64,000 nt of DNA from NCBI GenBank assembly GCA_963579025.1, contig CAUZFZ010000034.1:1-64000 (forward strand). Direction: 5' to 3'. A model generated the notes under the pieces. The model was not told the DNA's origin, ran no database searches, and worked only from the letters and a program-made list of their open reading frames with translations. A program made the position numbers and the translations under genes. The stretch comes from CAUZFZ01 sp963579025 (GTDB lineage: Bacteria; Planctomycetota; Planctomycetia; Planctomycetales; Planctomycetaceae). Below are positions 23,901 to 32,437 of the stretch, in pieces (position 1 is the stretch's first letter; the number at the start of each line of letters is the position of its first letter).

Positions 23901-25563
23901 AAACGAACCAGGAACAATGCTGGAACTCGTCGCCGATTCCGCTCACGACGAACGTCCTCCCGGCGCCGATCCGTTTCACATACGTGATATGCTCAACTGG
24001 TCGGAGCCGCGGGTTCTACTGGATCCGAACCGTACGCAATCAAGCATCACGGCCTGCACTCCGCAAATTATCGCCGATCTGACTGGCTGGCATGTGCAAC
24101 CCGGTGTTGGTGGAAGTTACGAACTTACGAATCCGTGGTGGATGGACAGTCGCAATAAGTTTCGCCCGGTTGTTGCCATCAAACGTACTCCTGCCGCACT
24201 CACTCGCACCTTGCCGGCAGGTCTCATGGCTCAGCAGTTGTTACTGCATGTGTGGCGGACAGTTGAGAGTCCTGACCTCGCTCAATTCGAAGTCACCGTT
24301 AATGAAACACCAACGGGCATTTTCGACATTCCCGTGCGAGTTTCCACGCAGGAACCACTGCCGATCCCGATTCCACTCAGCATACCGGAAGATCGGGAAG
24401 TCACTATTGCCATCCGGCATCTCGGCGAGATTTCCGCGGGTGAAATCCATTGGGGAAACGTGTCATTCGACGACAAGCTGCCTTCGCCCTTTGCACTGTT
24501 CGAAGACTACGGGACGCTCACACCAGTCAACGACCAGGAATCCGCAAAGGCAACCCTGCTCGGCGACGGCGCTTTTTCCGGCCAGCGAGCGATCAAGTTG
24601 ACTCCTGGCGGTCGCTTCCGATTAAACACGCGCAGCGTCCTGAAGATTCGGGAACAACCGAAAGATGAGGCCTTCCGCTACTTGCGTTTCGCGATCCGCA
24701 AAATCGGAGGCGGAAGAGTATCGATTGAATTGCACCAACCGACCGAACCTCAACGAGCGATCAGATACGACGCGGGAGCAGGAGAACCGAGCTACGGACC
24801 ATCAAACAAAGAGTGGGGCTCCGGTATCCCCGACGTATGGGTCATGGTGGAAGTCGATCTCTTTGCGGAATGGGGCGAAGTGGACGTGGACGGCCTGGTT
24901 GTGGGCACACCCGATGGTGAATACGCGATGATCGATTACGTCTACCTGGCCCGTAATCAAAGTGACTTCAAGCGCATCGCCGGAGTTCCATCAATTGCCG
25001 ACAACAACTTCCAGGCACGACGGGCACTCATTCGACCGATCCTTGATAAGACTGGACCAGCCGTCGTCGGGATTGATGTCGAAGGCCGCAAGGGCACGGG
25101 TGTCCTGATCGACGACCTGGGTTACGTCCTCACTGCGAAAAGCATTCTGGTTGACAATGGACGGGAAGCCAGCGTTCGTCTTTCCAATGGAAAGCAGGTC
25201 AAAGGACAGACTGTCGGTATCACGGCTGACTCGGAAATTGGTCTGATTAAGCTGACCCAGAAGCAGGAGTTGCTCGGACTCAGACTCAGCCCGAAGAAGA
25301 ACCTGCCCCACCAGGGAATCTATGTCGGCTTTTCACACGCCGCGCAAGTCTTCCGCGGCGAACGTGCGACGTCCTATCTGACGATCATTGCCTCCTCAGA
25401 CGAGAAGTTGTTTCACACGGACTTCGCGATATCCGGCGCTTGGCCAGGTGGACCACTCTTCGACGAGAACAGTGATGTCGTTGGCATTCACACAATGATC
25501 GATCCGACACAGGTCAAACGCTTCAGCCGCGTGGCGGACATTGAGTTGAAGCCCGTTGAGTAA
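20980..25563 (+). CDS. exported HEAT-repeat / NPCBM / pseudo-trypsin protein
   Basis: I choose the GTG at 20980, which follows CGGAG by a suitable gap and leads straight into a signal peptide (LTRLIVVALAALLASHASHLAAQ region, ending near residue 32). Upstream in-frame ATGs lie within the malectin remnant. The 1527-residue product carries many HEAT repeats (about 40-625; helical pairs with VRSAAAYRAI-type starts). An NPCBM-like beta-sandwich follows (about 866-1010, with WGFGVHADSVLQFSVP and ELGLDQSVGRGGCARG), then a second jelly-roll-like region and an HtrA-like trypsin domain (about 1357-1523). In that last domain the catalytic His and Ser positions read LTAKSIL and AWPGGPL instead of TAAHV and GNSGGPL, so it should not cut peptides. 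The likely role is protein or sugar binding in the periplasm or on the surface. Confidence 0.82.
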   Translation: MTKTLSRTDLTRLIVVALAALLASHASHLAAQVVSADVPGIAEGLSHPDPTVRSAAAYRAITLKDPSLLDVLSAAMSDSDTLARQRVAAAIAAIPNQRAMGIVLKHVAHSDPGVRAAMFYRFLLQPKLSPEHLDILTKGLDDWDNVVRQRAVAAVRRIPGDVTKAVLIRLLEHEDATVRNQAVAGLRLYPTPEVVRLVAKRLSDPDNATRVSAVSALRLHYSVGGADELLSALTHPDVAVRQQAAQHFSAKPDPRATALLITALNDIDNTVRSHSAAALAKVDDPKARTALDAFQKLEKEPVDSAALVKQASTAGQLQKLLQHRDTNVRKDAALALRRMRGDDALRAAITASKHSDSLVRQYAVYRMLEIPDAAATPALQEARDDPDSRVRRIAAMALSSAPGEQAAKVAFSGFEHADPSVRSYAFVRLTAHPDATLLPAVIKGLEDRDAAVRLNAARALHRTTGEAGATAARDVFEHYDPFVRSHAMRRFFERPDASVVPGLIKGLSDIDSSVRLNASMAIRRTPGDEATKAALAAFNHVDPGVRGQVVYRFIEQPDIQAGAATVKMLNDPIKTVRFHAISALTYSGDASAIRSLFSLVDDEEEEIRHRTANAVRALVKRFPAQATAMPDSPFNQDQAVDWLRLLPPLGITLPPAYVEILGGDRITGKVIGYVERNETLRPGIPPHLLVEPKEFSIVSVHGTASRVARVLANWVRRLVWERRPGTVHYRPGTVLLREGRDIAFRKLRWTDRGVTLLTADGIRPVRFADIAELHLPETDPWQAWYEQLAMTGIEPSEQLLRVGSVEGSRLTIPRTRYRAFFNTVPTDPRNWTHAFQPAWSLDVLSVAQSGVWLRDAAPFFEVPLFPPTRYEPQTNVLFHWQPDCSVHRQPMKTADRRFQWGFGVHADSVLQFSVPETAIGFQTELGLDQSVGRGGCARGLVRLRREEQLTALYKSPLLIGSDKVHTTGSLRLASNEPGTMLELVADSAHDERPPGADPFHIRDMLNWSEPRVLLDPNRTQSSITACTPQIIADLTGWHVQPGVGGSYELTNPWWMDSRNKFRPVVAIKRTPAALTRTLPAGLMAQQLLLHVWRTVESPDLAQFEVTVNETPTGIFDIPVRVSTQEPLPIPIPLSIPEDREVTIAIRHLGEISAGEIHWGNVSFDDKLPSPFALFEDYGTLTPVNDQESAKATLLGDGAFSGQRAIKLTPGGRFRLNTRSVLKIREQPKDEAFRYLRFAIRKIGGGRVSIELHQPTEPQRAIRYDAGAGEPSYGPSNKEWGSGIPDVWVMVEVDLFAEWGEVDVDGLVVGTPDGEYAMIDYVYLARNQSDFKRIAGVPSIADNNFQARRALIRPILDKTGPAVVGIDVEGRKGTGVLIDDLGYVLTAKSILVDNGREASVRLSNGKQVKGQTVGITADSEIGLIKLTQKQELLGLRLSPKKNLPHQGIYVGFSHAAQVFRGERATSYLTIIASSDEKLFHTDFAISGAWPGGPLFDENSDVVGIHTMIDPTQVKRFSRVADIELKPVE

Positions 25564-25664
25564 CAGTACTGCGAGTGGCGTACAGTGATGCTCAGCCAAT
25601 GCCCGGTTCCGCACTGCGGCAACTAGACGCCGGGCGCGGGGGCCTCTGGAAGCAGTCAGAATTG

Positions 25665-25723
25665 CCGCAGATGCACGCAGATAAACGCGGTTTTATTTCC
25701 GCAATATCAGCGTCCATCTGCGG
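25665..25723. repeat. dispersed CCGCAGATG / CATCTGCGG inverted repeat
   Basis: CCGCAGATG at 25665-25673 is repeated in reverse complement at 25715-25723, with internal copies of CGCAGAT. The gap 25564-25942 otherwise shows no gene. The element resembles the non-coding palindromes elsewhere in the window. Confidence 0.5.
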
Positions 25724-25942
25724 CGAGGATTCACACCGCAGGATTGACGGCAAGCAAACGCAACGGTCAATCGCAGGCGGTGATTCCGTGATCTACTCGA
25801 GAATCGGGACTTATCTGAGTCGCTCAGTTTGATTAACCTGACGGATCAGCGTTCGTTGATCGATACTGGAGTCATCGCCCGAAACATCGGTTCTGGCGCG
25901 GGCGCCCAAATGGTGCAGCGCCAAATTGTTACGGAGACAAGC

Positions 25943-27337
25943 ATGCTGAATCTGTTCGGCCCGGGACTGCGGAGCGGGATTGATCGCCGTGAGATGATTC
26001 AGATTGGCGGACTGGCGATGGGCGGTGTCTCGTTGCCGGGTCTGCTGAATCGGTCGGTCACTGCCGCACAGTCGAAGAGTCATGGACCCGGATTCGGACG
26101 GGCAAAGAACTGCATCATTCTCTATCTGTCCGGAGCGAATCCACAGCACGACATGTACGATCCGAAGCCGGACACGCCGCCGGAAATCCGCGGCGAGTTC
26201 GACACGATCGCGACTTCGACGCCGTCGATTCGATTCGGCGAACACTGTCCGGGTGCCGCCAAACTGATGGATCGCATGGCGCTGGTGCGGTCCATGCATC
26301 ACGACCACAACGATCACGCTCGTGGTTCGTACCAGATGTTTACCGGGACGCGTTATGCCGGCAGTGTGCCGGATGCGAACAACATGTCCCGGCAGGACAT
26401 GCCCCATCTGGGCGCATGCGTCGCGAAGCTGGCTCCGGGCAATGGGCCGATGTTTCCGTTCGTGATCGTGCCGCATCGCATGGATGTCGCAGGCGGACGT
26501 CGGGTGGGGCAGTTTGCCGGCATGCTGGGCGGGAAGTACGACCCCATGCTGACGGCGGGTAATCCCAACGATGACGACTTCAAACTCGATCACCTGCCGC
26601 TGCGTCCGCTGGAAGAACCGGCAGCGATTCGGCGACGGCTGAGTCTGGTTGACCAGTTGAATCGGCAGACGGAATACCTGCGTGAAGGCAACCTGGCTCA
26701 GTCGATCAGTCAGGCACAGGCCAAGGCTGTCGAGGTCATCAGTTCGCAGAAAGTGCGCGATGCGGTCGATCTTTCATCGGTGGATCCTGTTGAGCGAGAG
26801 CGTTACGGCCGCAATCTGTTTGGCCAGTCGGTCATGCTGGGGCGACGGCTGCTGGAAGCTGGCTCGCGCCTGGTGCAGTGCAACTGGCAGCGAACTCAGG
26901 GACGCAACGGTTTCGCCTGGGACACACACTGGAACAATTTCTCCGCGCTCAAGCAGGATCTCATCCCGCCCCAGGATCGAGCGCTGTACGCGCTGGTCAC
27001 CGATCTCGAAAAGACTGGCCAACTGGACGAGACGCTTGTCGTCGTGGCGGCAGAATTCGGCCGCTCGCCGAAGGTCACGCTGAAAAACGGCGGCCGTGAA
27101 CATTGGCCTGACGTGTATACCGTGTCGTTTCTTGGCGCCGGAATCAAAGGCGGCCAGCTCTACGGGTCATCGGACAAGATGGGAGCCTATCCGGCTGACG
27201 ACCCGTGTACTCCGGCTGATTTCGTGGCGACGCTGTACCACTTCCTGGGCATCGATCCTCACGAGGAATCTCACGACCAGCAGGGACGACCGTTCGTGCT
27301 GTCGAAAGGGAACCCGATCCCGCTTGAGGTCGGCTGA
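25943..27337 (+). CDS. DUF1501 family Tat-exported protein
   Basis: The ATG at 25943 (MLNLFGPGLRSGIDRREM) has GGAG just upstream. The twin-arginine signal DRREMIQIGGL is followed by a hydrophobic stretch. The 464-residue product matches DUF1501, a family with an alkaline-phosphatase/sulfatase-like fold: NCIILYLSGANPQHDMYDPKP near the start (metal-site region), SMHHDHNDHARG, and LDETLVVVAAEFGRSPKV with HWPDVYTVSFLGAGIKGG near the end. DUF1501 proteins typically sit next to PSCyt1/DUF1553 cytochrome proteins in planctomycetes, as here with the gene at 27588. The biochemical activity of the family is not established. The long N-terminal extension of the open frame (from 25829) is not used. Confidence 0.9.
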   Translation: MLNLFGPGLRSGIDRREMIQIGGLAMGGVSLPGLLNRSVTAAQSKSHGPGFGRAKNCIILYLSGANPQHDMYDPKPDTPPEIRGEFDTIATSTPSIRFGEHCPGAAKLMDRMALVRSMHHDHNDHARGSYQMFTGTRYAGSVPDANNMSRQDMPHLGACVAKLAPGNGPMFPFVIVPHRMDVAGGRRVGQFAGMLGGKYDPMLTAGNPNDDDFKLDHLPLRPLEEPAAIRRRLSLVDQLNRQTEYLREGNLAQSISQAQAKAVEVISSQKVRDAVDLSSVDPVERERYGRNLFGQSVMLGRRLLEAGSRLVQCNWQRTQGRNGFAWDTHWNNFSALKQDLIPPQDRALYALVTDLEKTGQLDETLVVVAAEFGRSPKVTLKNGGREHWPDVYTVSFLGAGIKGGQLYGSSDKMGAYPADDPCTPADFVATLYHFLGIDPHEESHDQQGRPFVLSKGNPIPLEVG

Positions 27338-27358
27338 GCATTACCCACGCGAATGTAG

Positions 27359-27386
27359 GCCGGAACAAGCGAAGCGCAGTTCCGGC
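27359..27386. repeat. GCCGGAAC / GTTCCGGC dispersed hairpin
   Basis: GCCGGAAC at 27359-27366 pairs with GTTCCGGC at 27379-27386 around AAGCGAAGCGCA. It lies 20 bases after the DUF1501 stop and could stop transcription, though no T-run follows. It has the look of a dispersed repeat. Confidence 0.5.
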
Positions 27387-27441
27387 GATGGAACAATTCA
27401 GCGAGGCTGCGCGTCAGGCGGAGAACGGAAGTCCGAAGTAA

Positions 27442-27518
27442 GGAACACTAATCCGCACTAATGATTCACGTGACGACTGTCGCCGGGATTAGCGAAAATC
27501 AGTGTCGATTAGTGTTCC
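27442..27518. repeat. GGAACACTAATC inverted repeat between convergent genes
   Basis: The 12-base arm GGAACACTAATC (27442-27453) is matched exactly by GATTAGTGTTCC (27507-27518). It lies between the convergent genes ending at 27337 and 27588 and may serve as a two-way transcription stop. Confidence 0.5.
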
Positions 27519-27587
27519 TTCATTGTCGGGAACGAAACTTGACTCAGCTGCAACATGTCATGATGAATAAGCGCAGTTACGACACGC

Positions 27588-30500
27588 TCACCGAATAGTG
27601 ACGAAGTCGTTGTGATTGAGCATCGCCAGCGCCAACTGATGGCGGGCTTCCTTGCTGCCGCTGAATTCGGCAAGAAATGCTGCGCACTCCGTCATCTCGG
27701 CAGTTGACGGCTCGCGACACAGGACGAGTTCGAACAGCGTGCTTACATATTTGCCGCTCTCAAACGACGAGTGAGTCTCCGCAAGTTTCCGCGCCTGCTC
27801 CGATGCAATGCGACTGTTAAACATCGCGAGCGCCTGTTGCGGAGAAACCGTAGCCTTTCGCTGGTAACACTCGTTGACCTTCGCCCCGTCGAACAGACTG
27901 AGGAACGTCATCTGACGCTCTTTGTCCTGGCGAAAATAAAGACTGCGGCGCAGGACTGTCTGTCCCTGCGTATGTTCGACCGGCGGCCCGCTCATCGTGA
28001 GGTCCAGGCTTCCGCCCAGGTACAGCACACTGTCTCGCACAACTTCCGCTTCCATGCGCCGAGCGTTCATTCTCCACAAGGCGTGATTGTCCGGATCGAT
28101 TGACCGGGTCTCAGCAGATGCGCCGGCAGAAGACGAACTCAGGCGATAGACGCCCGACAGCATGATCTGCTTGTGAAGCGCCTTCATGCTCCAGTCGTCC
28201 TCCATAAACTGCACGGCGAGCCAGTCCAGCAGAGCGATCTGTCGCGGCTGTTCCGAGCGTAGTCCGAAGTCGAATGTGCGTTCGACCAGCGGCGCGTCAA
28301 AGTGCCTGAGCCAGACATGATTGACCAGTACACGCGCGGCCAGCGGATTCTGCCGATCGGTAATCCACCGCGCGAAGGCGAGTCGTCGACCGGAACTTGT
28401 CTGTGGATAGACTGGTCCAAGTGCCGCGTACACACTCGACCCGTTTTCAAGCTGAGTTCTGGCCGTATCCAGTTGCTTCATCTGAGCAGCAAGCTGTTGT
28501 TCCATCTGTGCCCGTGCCTTGATGGCTTTGGTGTCAGTTGGCGATGCCGGCGGAGCTGATCGCAGCTTCAATTGACTCTGCGCCACTTGCTCTTCGAGCT
28601 TGAAGACGGCGACCTGTCTGCTCGCGCGCCCCGCGACCACGGCCAGTTCATCCAACTTCCCTTCCGCCAGACCATGCTTGACCAACTCGGCGGCGGTGCG
28701 TGCCGCCAAGGCGACCGATTCGGATTCCACTAGGCGTCGATGTGCCGACGCCACAGCTTCGGTTTTTTCCGCAACCACCAGTGCGAGTTCGACGTCCTGT
28801 CTGGTCAGCGTCTTTGCGGGAGCCGTCGATCCTTTGGAAGTGGACTTCAGTTGAAGTCCCGGCGGCAGACTCGAAACACTGAGATTGTCAAACTCGGCTG
28901 TGGCGGAAAACGTCCAGATCGAGAATTTGCCGGACTTCCGAGCCGGTAGATTGAAGGCCACTTTTAACTCGCCATCGATCGACACGTTCAGCAACTGATC
29001 CTTCACAGCCACGTCCAGCACATAGTCCTGGCCCGACTTAATTGGAAACGGAGCCATTCCCGCTGCTGGATACTGCCAGGTTCCGTCGCCCGACTGAGTT
29101 GTGGCCTGCACTTTGGCCCCCGACGCGGAAATGTAGACCGCATTCATCGCTCGGCCGTGCCCATCAAATCCCAGCCCGATTGATCGATACTGATCTCCGC
29201 CTGTAATCCGCAGTCCCACCGTTGCCTGAAAATCACGTGGATGATCGATCGAAGAGATCAGACGATGCTGCTTTGTTTCGCCCAGTGACTGCGTGAGACG
29301 CCCGTTGTCCGCTGTCCACTTTCCACTCTCAATTTGCCACTCCTCGGAGTTGAGTTTCGAGAAGTCGTCCTCGAACACGGGAGCACCTGATTCGGGAACA
29401 GTCGGCGGACGTTTCGGTGTGGGATCAGGCGTGCCGAAAGCTGCGAGCTGGCTGCGTGCGGTTTCCACGGCCGTTCGAGCGTTTCGTAACGATGCATCAG
29501 CCTTGGCGATCTGTGACTCGGCAGCGGCCAGTGCCTTAACACGAAGCTCTTTGTTCAGCGCCGGGTACCAGGCCGTGACCGGCAGTTGCACCGGTTCAAC
29601 CGACAATTCACCGAGCAGTGCGGGGAGACCTGGCGTGAGCGGGTTGTCCTTGTCGGGACGGTTCGCGTCACCCTGAAAAAACAGGAACGTCTTGCGGTCG
29701 GGATGCGCGTCGTATGTGCGGACGAGCTGGGCGGACGCGTTTACGAACGGGTCGTCCCGCACGTCGTGTGTCTCGAACACGGCCCGCATGCGGTAATAGC
29801 CGCTTTGTTCGAACGGATCGTATTTGTGGTCATGGCATCGGGCGCAATTCACGGTAAGGCCCAGGAACGCCTTGGATGAATGCTCAACGATGTTGTCGAG
29901 CCACACATCGCGATTGAACTTGTACCAGTTCCGAGCCAGAAACCCGGTCGCTCGCAGAGCATCCAGGTCGTCGGATGCCGCCTCATCGGCCGCCAGCATT
30001 TCGACGATCATCCGGTCATAGCCCTTGTCGGCGTTGAGCGATTCGACGATCCAGTCCCGCCAGCGCCAGATGTGAGCACGACCGTCCCGGATCTCCTTCC
30101 CGTATCCGGACGGATCGCTGTAGCGCCAGATGTCCATAAAGTGGCGCGCCCAGCGCTCTCCGTAACGTGGACTATCGAGCAAACGGTCGACAGCTTTCTC
30201 GAAGGCACCCGATGACTTGTCATTGAGAAACGCTGCCCGTTCCTCGCGAGTCGGCGGCAGGCCGGTCAGGTCCAGCGATGCTCTGCGCAACAGCATCGAT
30301 CGCGACGTTTCACCAACAGCGCTGACTCCAAGACGCTGATGCTCAGCCGCGATGAAGCGATCGATGTCATTCCGAATCCAGTCGGCGGAAGCATTGGGAG
30401 GTGTCGACTGCACTGGAGGCAGGAATGACCAATGCCTGGAAGGATCCTGTGGGATCGATTCATCCGGTGCCTTCGCGCCACCGGTGACCCACTTCGTAAG

Positions 30501-30854
30501 CAGGTCAACCTCTTTGGCCGTCAGCCGAGTCCCGGATTCCGCAGGAGGCATCCGGTTGTCGTCCTCGGCAGTGACGCGTTTCAGCAGCAGACTGTCACGG
30601 GATTTGCGCGGCACGATAGCAGGTCCGCTCTCGCCGCCCTTCTGAATCAGAACGGCCGCATCCAGACGCAGCCCGCCCTCCTGCTTGCGGGCACTGTGGC
30701 AGAAAAAGCACTTGGTCTGCAGCAGAGGCTTGATGTCTCGCAGATAGTCGACGGAATCTGCAGCGTCCTCTGCCGCAACCCCTCGGGCAACAACGAAAAC
30801 CAGAAGACCGAACAAGACCGTTTTCCGAAGCGGGCAACATCTCGCAGTGTTCAT
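27588..30854 (-). CDS. PSCyt1 / DUF1549 / DUF1553 cytochrome-like secreted protein
   Basis: The start at 30854 (MNTARCCPLRKTVLF) follows GAGGG and gives a signal peptide ending near VARGVAAED. The longer open frame to 31169 overlaps the divergent gene and reads as noise. The 1088-residue product has a PSCyt1 domain with heme motif CFFCHS, then DUF1549 (RSMLLRRASLDLTGLPP, with NCARCHDHKYDPF as a second CxxCH). A LamG/DUF1080-like sandwich sits in the middle (PVFEDDFSKLNSEEW onwards), followed by a coiled coil. DUF1553 ends the protein (LARWI-type start, VNHVWLRHF, and MFNSRIASEQARKLAE). Such proteins are planctomycete-specific, probably periplasmic and heme-binding, and are paired with DUF1501 genes. 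Here DUF1501 genes lie on both sides. Confidence 0.9.
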   Translation of the reverse strand: MNTARCCPLRKTVLFGLLVFVVARGVAAEDAADSVDYLRDIKPLLQTKCFFCHSARKQEGGLRLDAAVLIQKGGESGPAIVPRKSRDSLLLKRVTAEDDNRMPPAESGTRLTAKEVDLLTKWVTGGAKAPDESIPQDPSRHWSFLPPVQSTPPNASADWIRNDIDRFIAAEHQRLGVSAVGETSRSMLLRRASLDLTGLPPTREERAAFLNDKSSGAFEKAVDRLLDSPRYGERWARHFMDIWRYSDPSGYGKEIRDGRAHIWRWRDWIVESLNADKGYDRMIVEMLAADEAASDDLDALRATGFLARNWYKFNRDVWLDNIVEHSSKAFLGLTVNCARCHDHKYDPFEQSGYYRMRAVFETHDVRDDPFVNASAQLVRTYDAHPDRKTFLFFQGDANRPDKDNPLTPGLPALLGELSVEPVQLPVTAWYPALNKELRVKALAAAESQIAKADASLRNARTAVETARSQLAAFGTPDPTPKRPPTVPESGAPVFEDDFSKLNSEEWQIESGKWTADNGRLTQSLGETKQHRLISSIDHPRDFQATVGLRITGGDQYRSIGLGFDGHGRAMNAVYISASGAKVQATTQSGDGTWQYPAAGMAPFPIKSGQDYVLDVAVKDQLLNVSIDGELKVAFNLPARKSGKFSIWTFSATAEFDNLSVSSLPPGLQLKSTSKGSTAPAKTLTRQDVELALVVAEKTEAVASAHRRLVESESVALAARTAAELVKHGLAEGKLDELAVVAGRASRQVAVFKLEEQVAQSQLKLRSAPPASPTDTKAIKARAQMEQQLAAQMKQLDTARTQLENGSSVYAALGPVYPQTSSGRRLAFARWITDRQNPLAARVLVNHVWLRHFDAPLVERTFDFGLRSEQPRQIALLDWLAVQFMEDDWSMKALHKQIMLSGVYRLSSSSAGASAETRSIDPDNHALWRMNARRMEAEVVRDSVLYLGGSLDLTMSGPPVEHTQGQTVLRRSLYFRQDKERQMTFLSLFDGAKVNECYQRKATVSPQQALAMFNSRIASEQARKLAETHSSFESGKYVSTLFELVLCREPSTAEMTECAAFLAEFSGSKEARHQLALAMLNHNDFVTIR

Positions 30855-31003
30855 CGCTGACCCTCGAATGGCACGTCTGACTGATCTGCCGGTAGACTGC
30901 TTCAATCGGAATCGTACTGCAGCTGAGTCCTGATCAGTATCACCTGTTGTCGTGTTCGCGGTCGAGTCACCCGTTTCCCGTTGATCACATCCAGAGACGT
31001 GAC

Positions 31004-32395
31004 ATGCTCTCCATCCATGGCCGCAACACACGCACCTGCGAGGGATTGTCCCGTCGCGAATGGATGCGGGTTGGCGGTCTGTCGTCACTGGGGATTGGTC
31101 TGGAGCAGGTTCTGGCAAGTGATGCGGCCGGCTCGGTCTCCGCCGATGCGGGGGTATTGCATGCCCCATCGTACGGTCGCGCGAAGTCGTGCATCGTGCT
31201 CTTCATGTTTGGAGCTCCTGCACATCAGGACTGCTGGGATCTGAAACCGGACGCTCCGGCAGAGATTCGCGGCGAGTTTGATCCCATTCCCTCGGTGGTG
31301 CCCGGCATCACCGTCAGTGAGCACCTGCCTTCTTTGTCCCGAATGACCGACCGGTTCGCTCAGATTCGATCCGTCACGCATCCGGACAACACGCACACCG
31401 TGGCCATGCACTACATGCTGACCGGTGTCCGGCATCTGCGACCGAAGACCAATCCGCAAAATGCGTCGGACGACTTCCCGTGCTTCGGTGCGGTCATGAA
31501 TCACCTGGAAGCAGGCCGGTCCGCCCTGCCGCCCGGCGTCAGTCTGAATGCTCCGGCTAACCAGGTCTCGGCGAACAACCACATTTTTCCCGGGTTCTTT
31601 GGCGGGTTCCTCGGTAACGGGGACGATCCGCTGTTCATTTCGCAGCACGCCAACGACTCAAAGTTCGCACCGTTCCCGCCCGTCGACCAACCGCAACGGC
31701 TGCTTGAACGTCAGCGACTGCTCAAGCAGTTCGATCAACAGGCGAGACTGGCCGATCGATCCCAGGTCGCTGCCAGTCTCGATGGGTACTACGCCCAGGC
31801 GCTGGACCTGCTGACGTCGGCCGAGACGCGTCGCGCGTTCAATCTCGACAGCGAGCCCGACACCCTGCGTGAGCGATACGGTCAGACACCGTTTGGCCAG
31901 GGTTGCCTTCTGGCACGGCGGCTTGTGGAATCGGGCGTGCGGCTCGTGACGGTCAACTGGGAACGGGACGACGCTTTCTGGGACACGCACGCGGACAACT
32001 TCAACAAGCATCGCAAGACGCTGATGCCGAATCTCGATCGTGGCTTTTCGGCATTACTGGACGACCTCGAACAGCGTGGCCTGATGGACGAGACGTTGAT
32101 CGTGTGGCTGGCGGAATTCGGCCGCACGCCAAAGATCAACAGCAACGCCGGTCGGGATCACTGGGCCGCGTGCAATACCGTGCTGCTGTCCGGCGCGGGC
32201 ATTCCGGGCGGCCAGGTCTACGGAGCCTCCGACCGTCATGCCGCTTACCCCGATCGCGATCCCGTGCGTCCTGAAGACCTGTCCGCGACGATCTATCACA
32301 TGCTGGGTGTCGATCAGCACGCGATGCTGAGAACTCCGGATGGACGCCCCGTTCCGGTATCCGCGGGCAATCCCCTGCTGTCCGTTGTGTCGTGA
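31004..32395 (+). CDS. DUF1501 family Tat-exported protein (second copy)
   Basis: The start at 31004 (MLSIHGRNTRTCEGLSRREW) puts the twin-arginine motif SRREWMRVGGL near residue 17. The 463-residue product has the family landmarks: SCIVLFMFGAPAHQDCWDLKP, SVTHPDNTHTVAMHYMLTG, DETLIVWLAEFGRTPKIN and HWAACNTVLLSGAGIPGG. It is divergent from the PSCyt1-DUF1553 gene (149 bases between starts) and probably shares a control region with it. The hydrolase at 32438 follows 42 bases downstream in the same direction and may be cotranscribed. It differs clearly from the copy at 25943, so this is not a recent duplication. Confidence 0.9.
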   Translation: MLSIHGRNTRTCEGLSRREWMRVGGLSSLGIGLEQVLASDAAGSVSADAGVLHAPSYGRAKSCIVLFMFGAPAHQDCWDLKPDAPAEIRGEFDPIPSVVPGITVSEHLPSLSRMTDRFAQIRSVTHPDNTHTVAMHYMLTGVRHLRPKTNPQNASDDFPCFGAVMNHLEAGRSALPPGVSLNAPANQVSANNHIFPGFFGGFLGNGDDPLFISQHANDSKFAPFPPVDQPQRLLERQRLLKQFDQQARLADRSQVAASLDGYYAQALDLLTSAETRRAFNLDSEPDTLRERYGQTPFGQGCLLARRLVESGVRLVTVNWERDDAFWDTHADNFNKHRKTLMPNLDRGFSALLDDLEQRGLMDETLIVWLAEFGRTPKINSNAGRDHWAACNTVLLSGAGIPGGQVYGASDRHAAYPDRDPVRPEDLSATIYHMLGVDQHAMLRTPDGRPVPVSAGNPLLSVVS

Positions 32396-32437
32396 CCCGC
32401 CTGCCACGCACGTTCGTCTTTCCTCTTGGAGTTTTTC

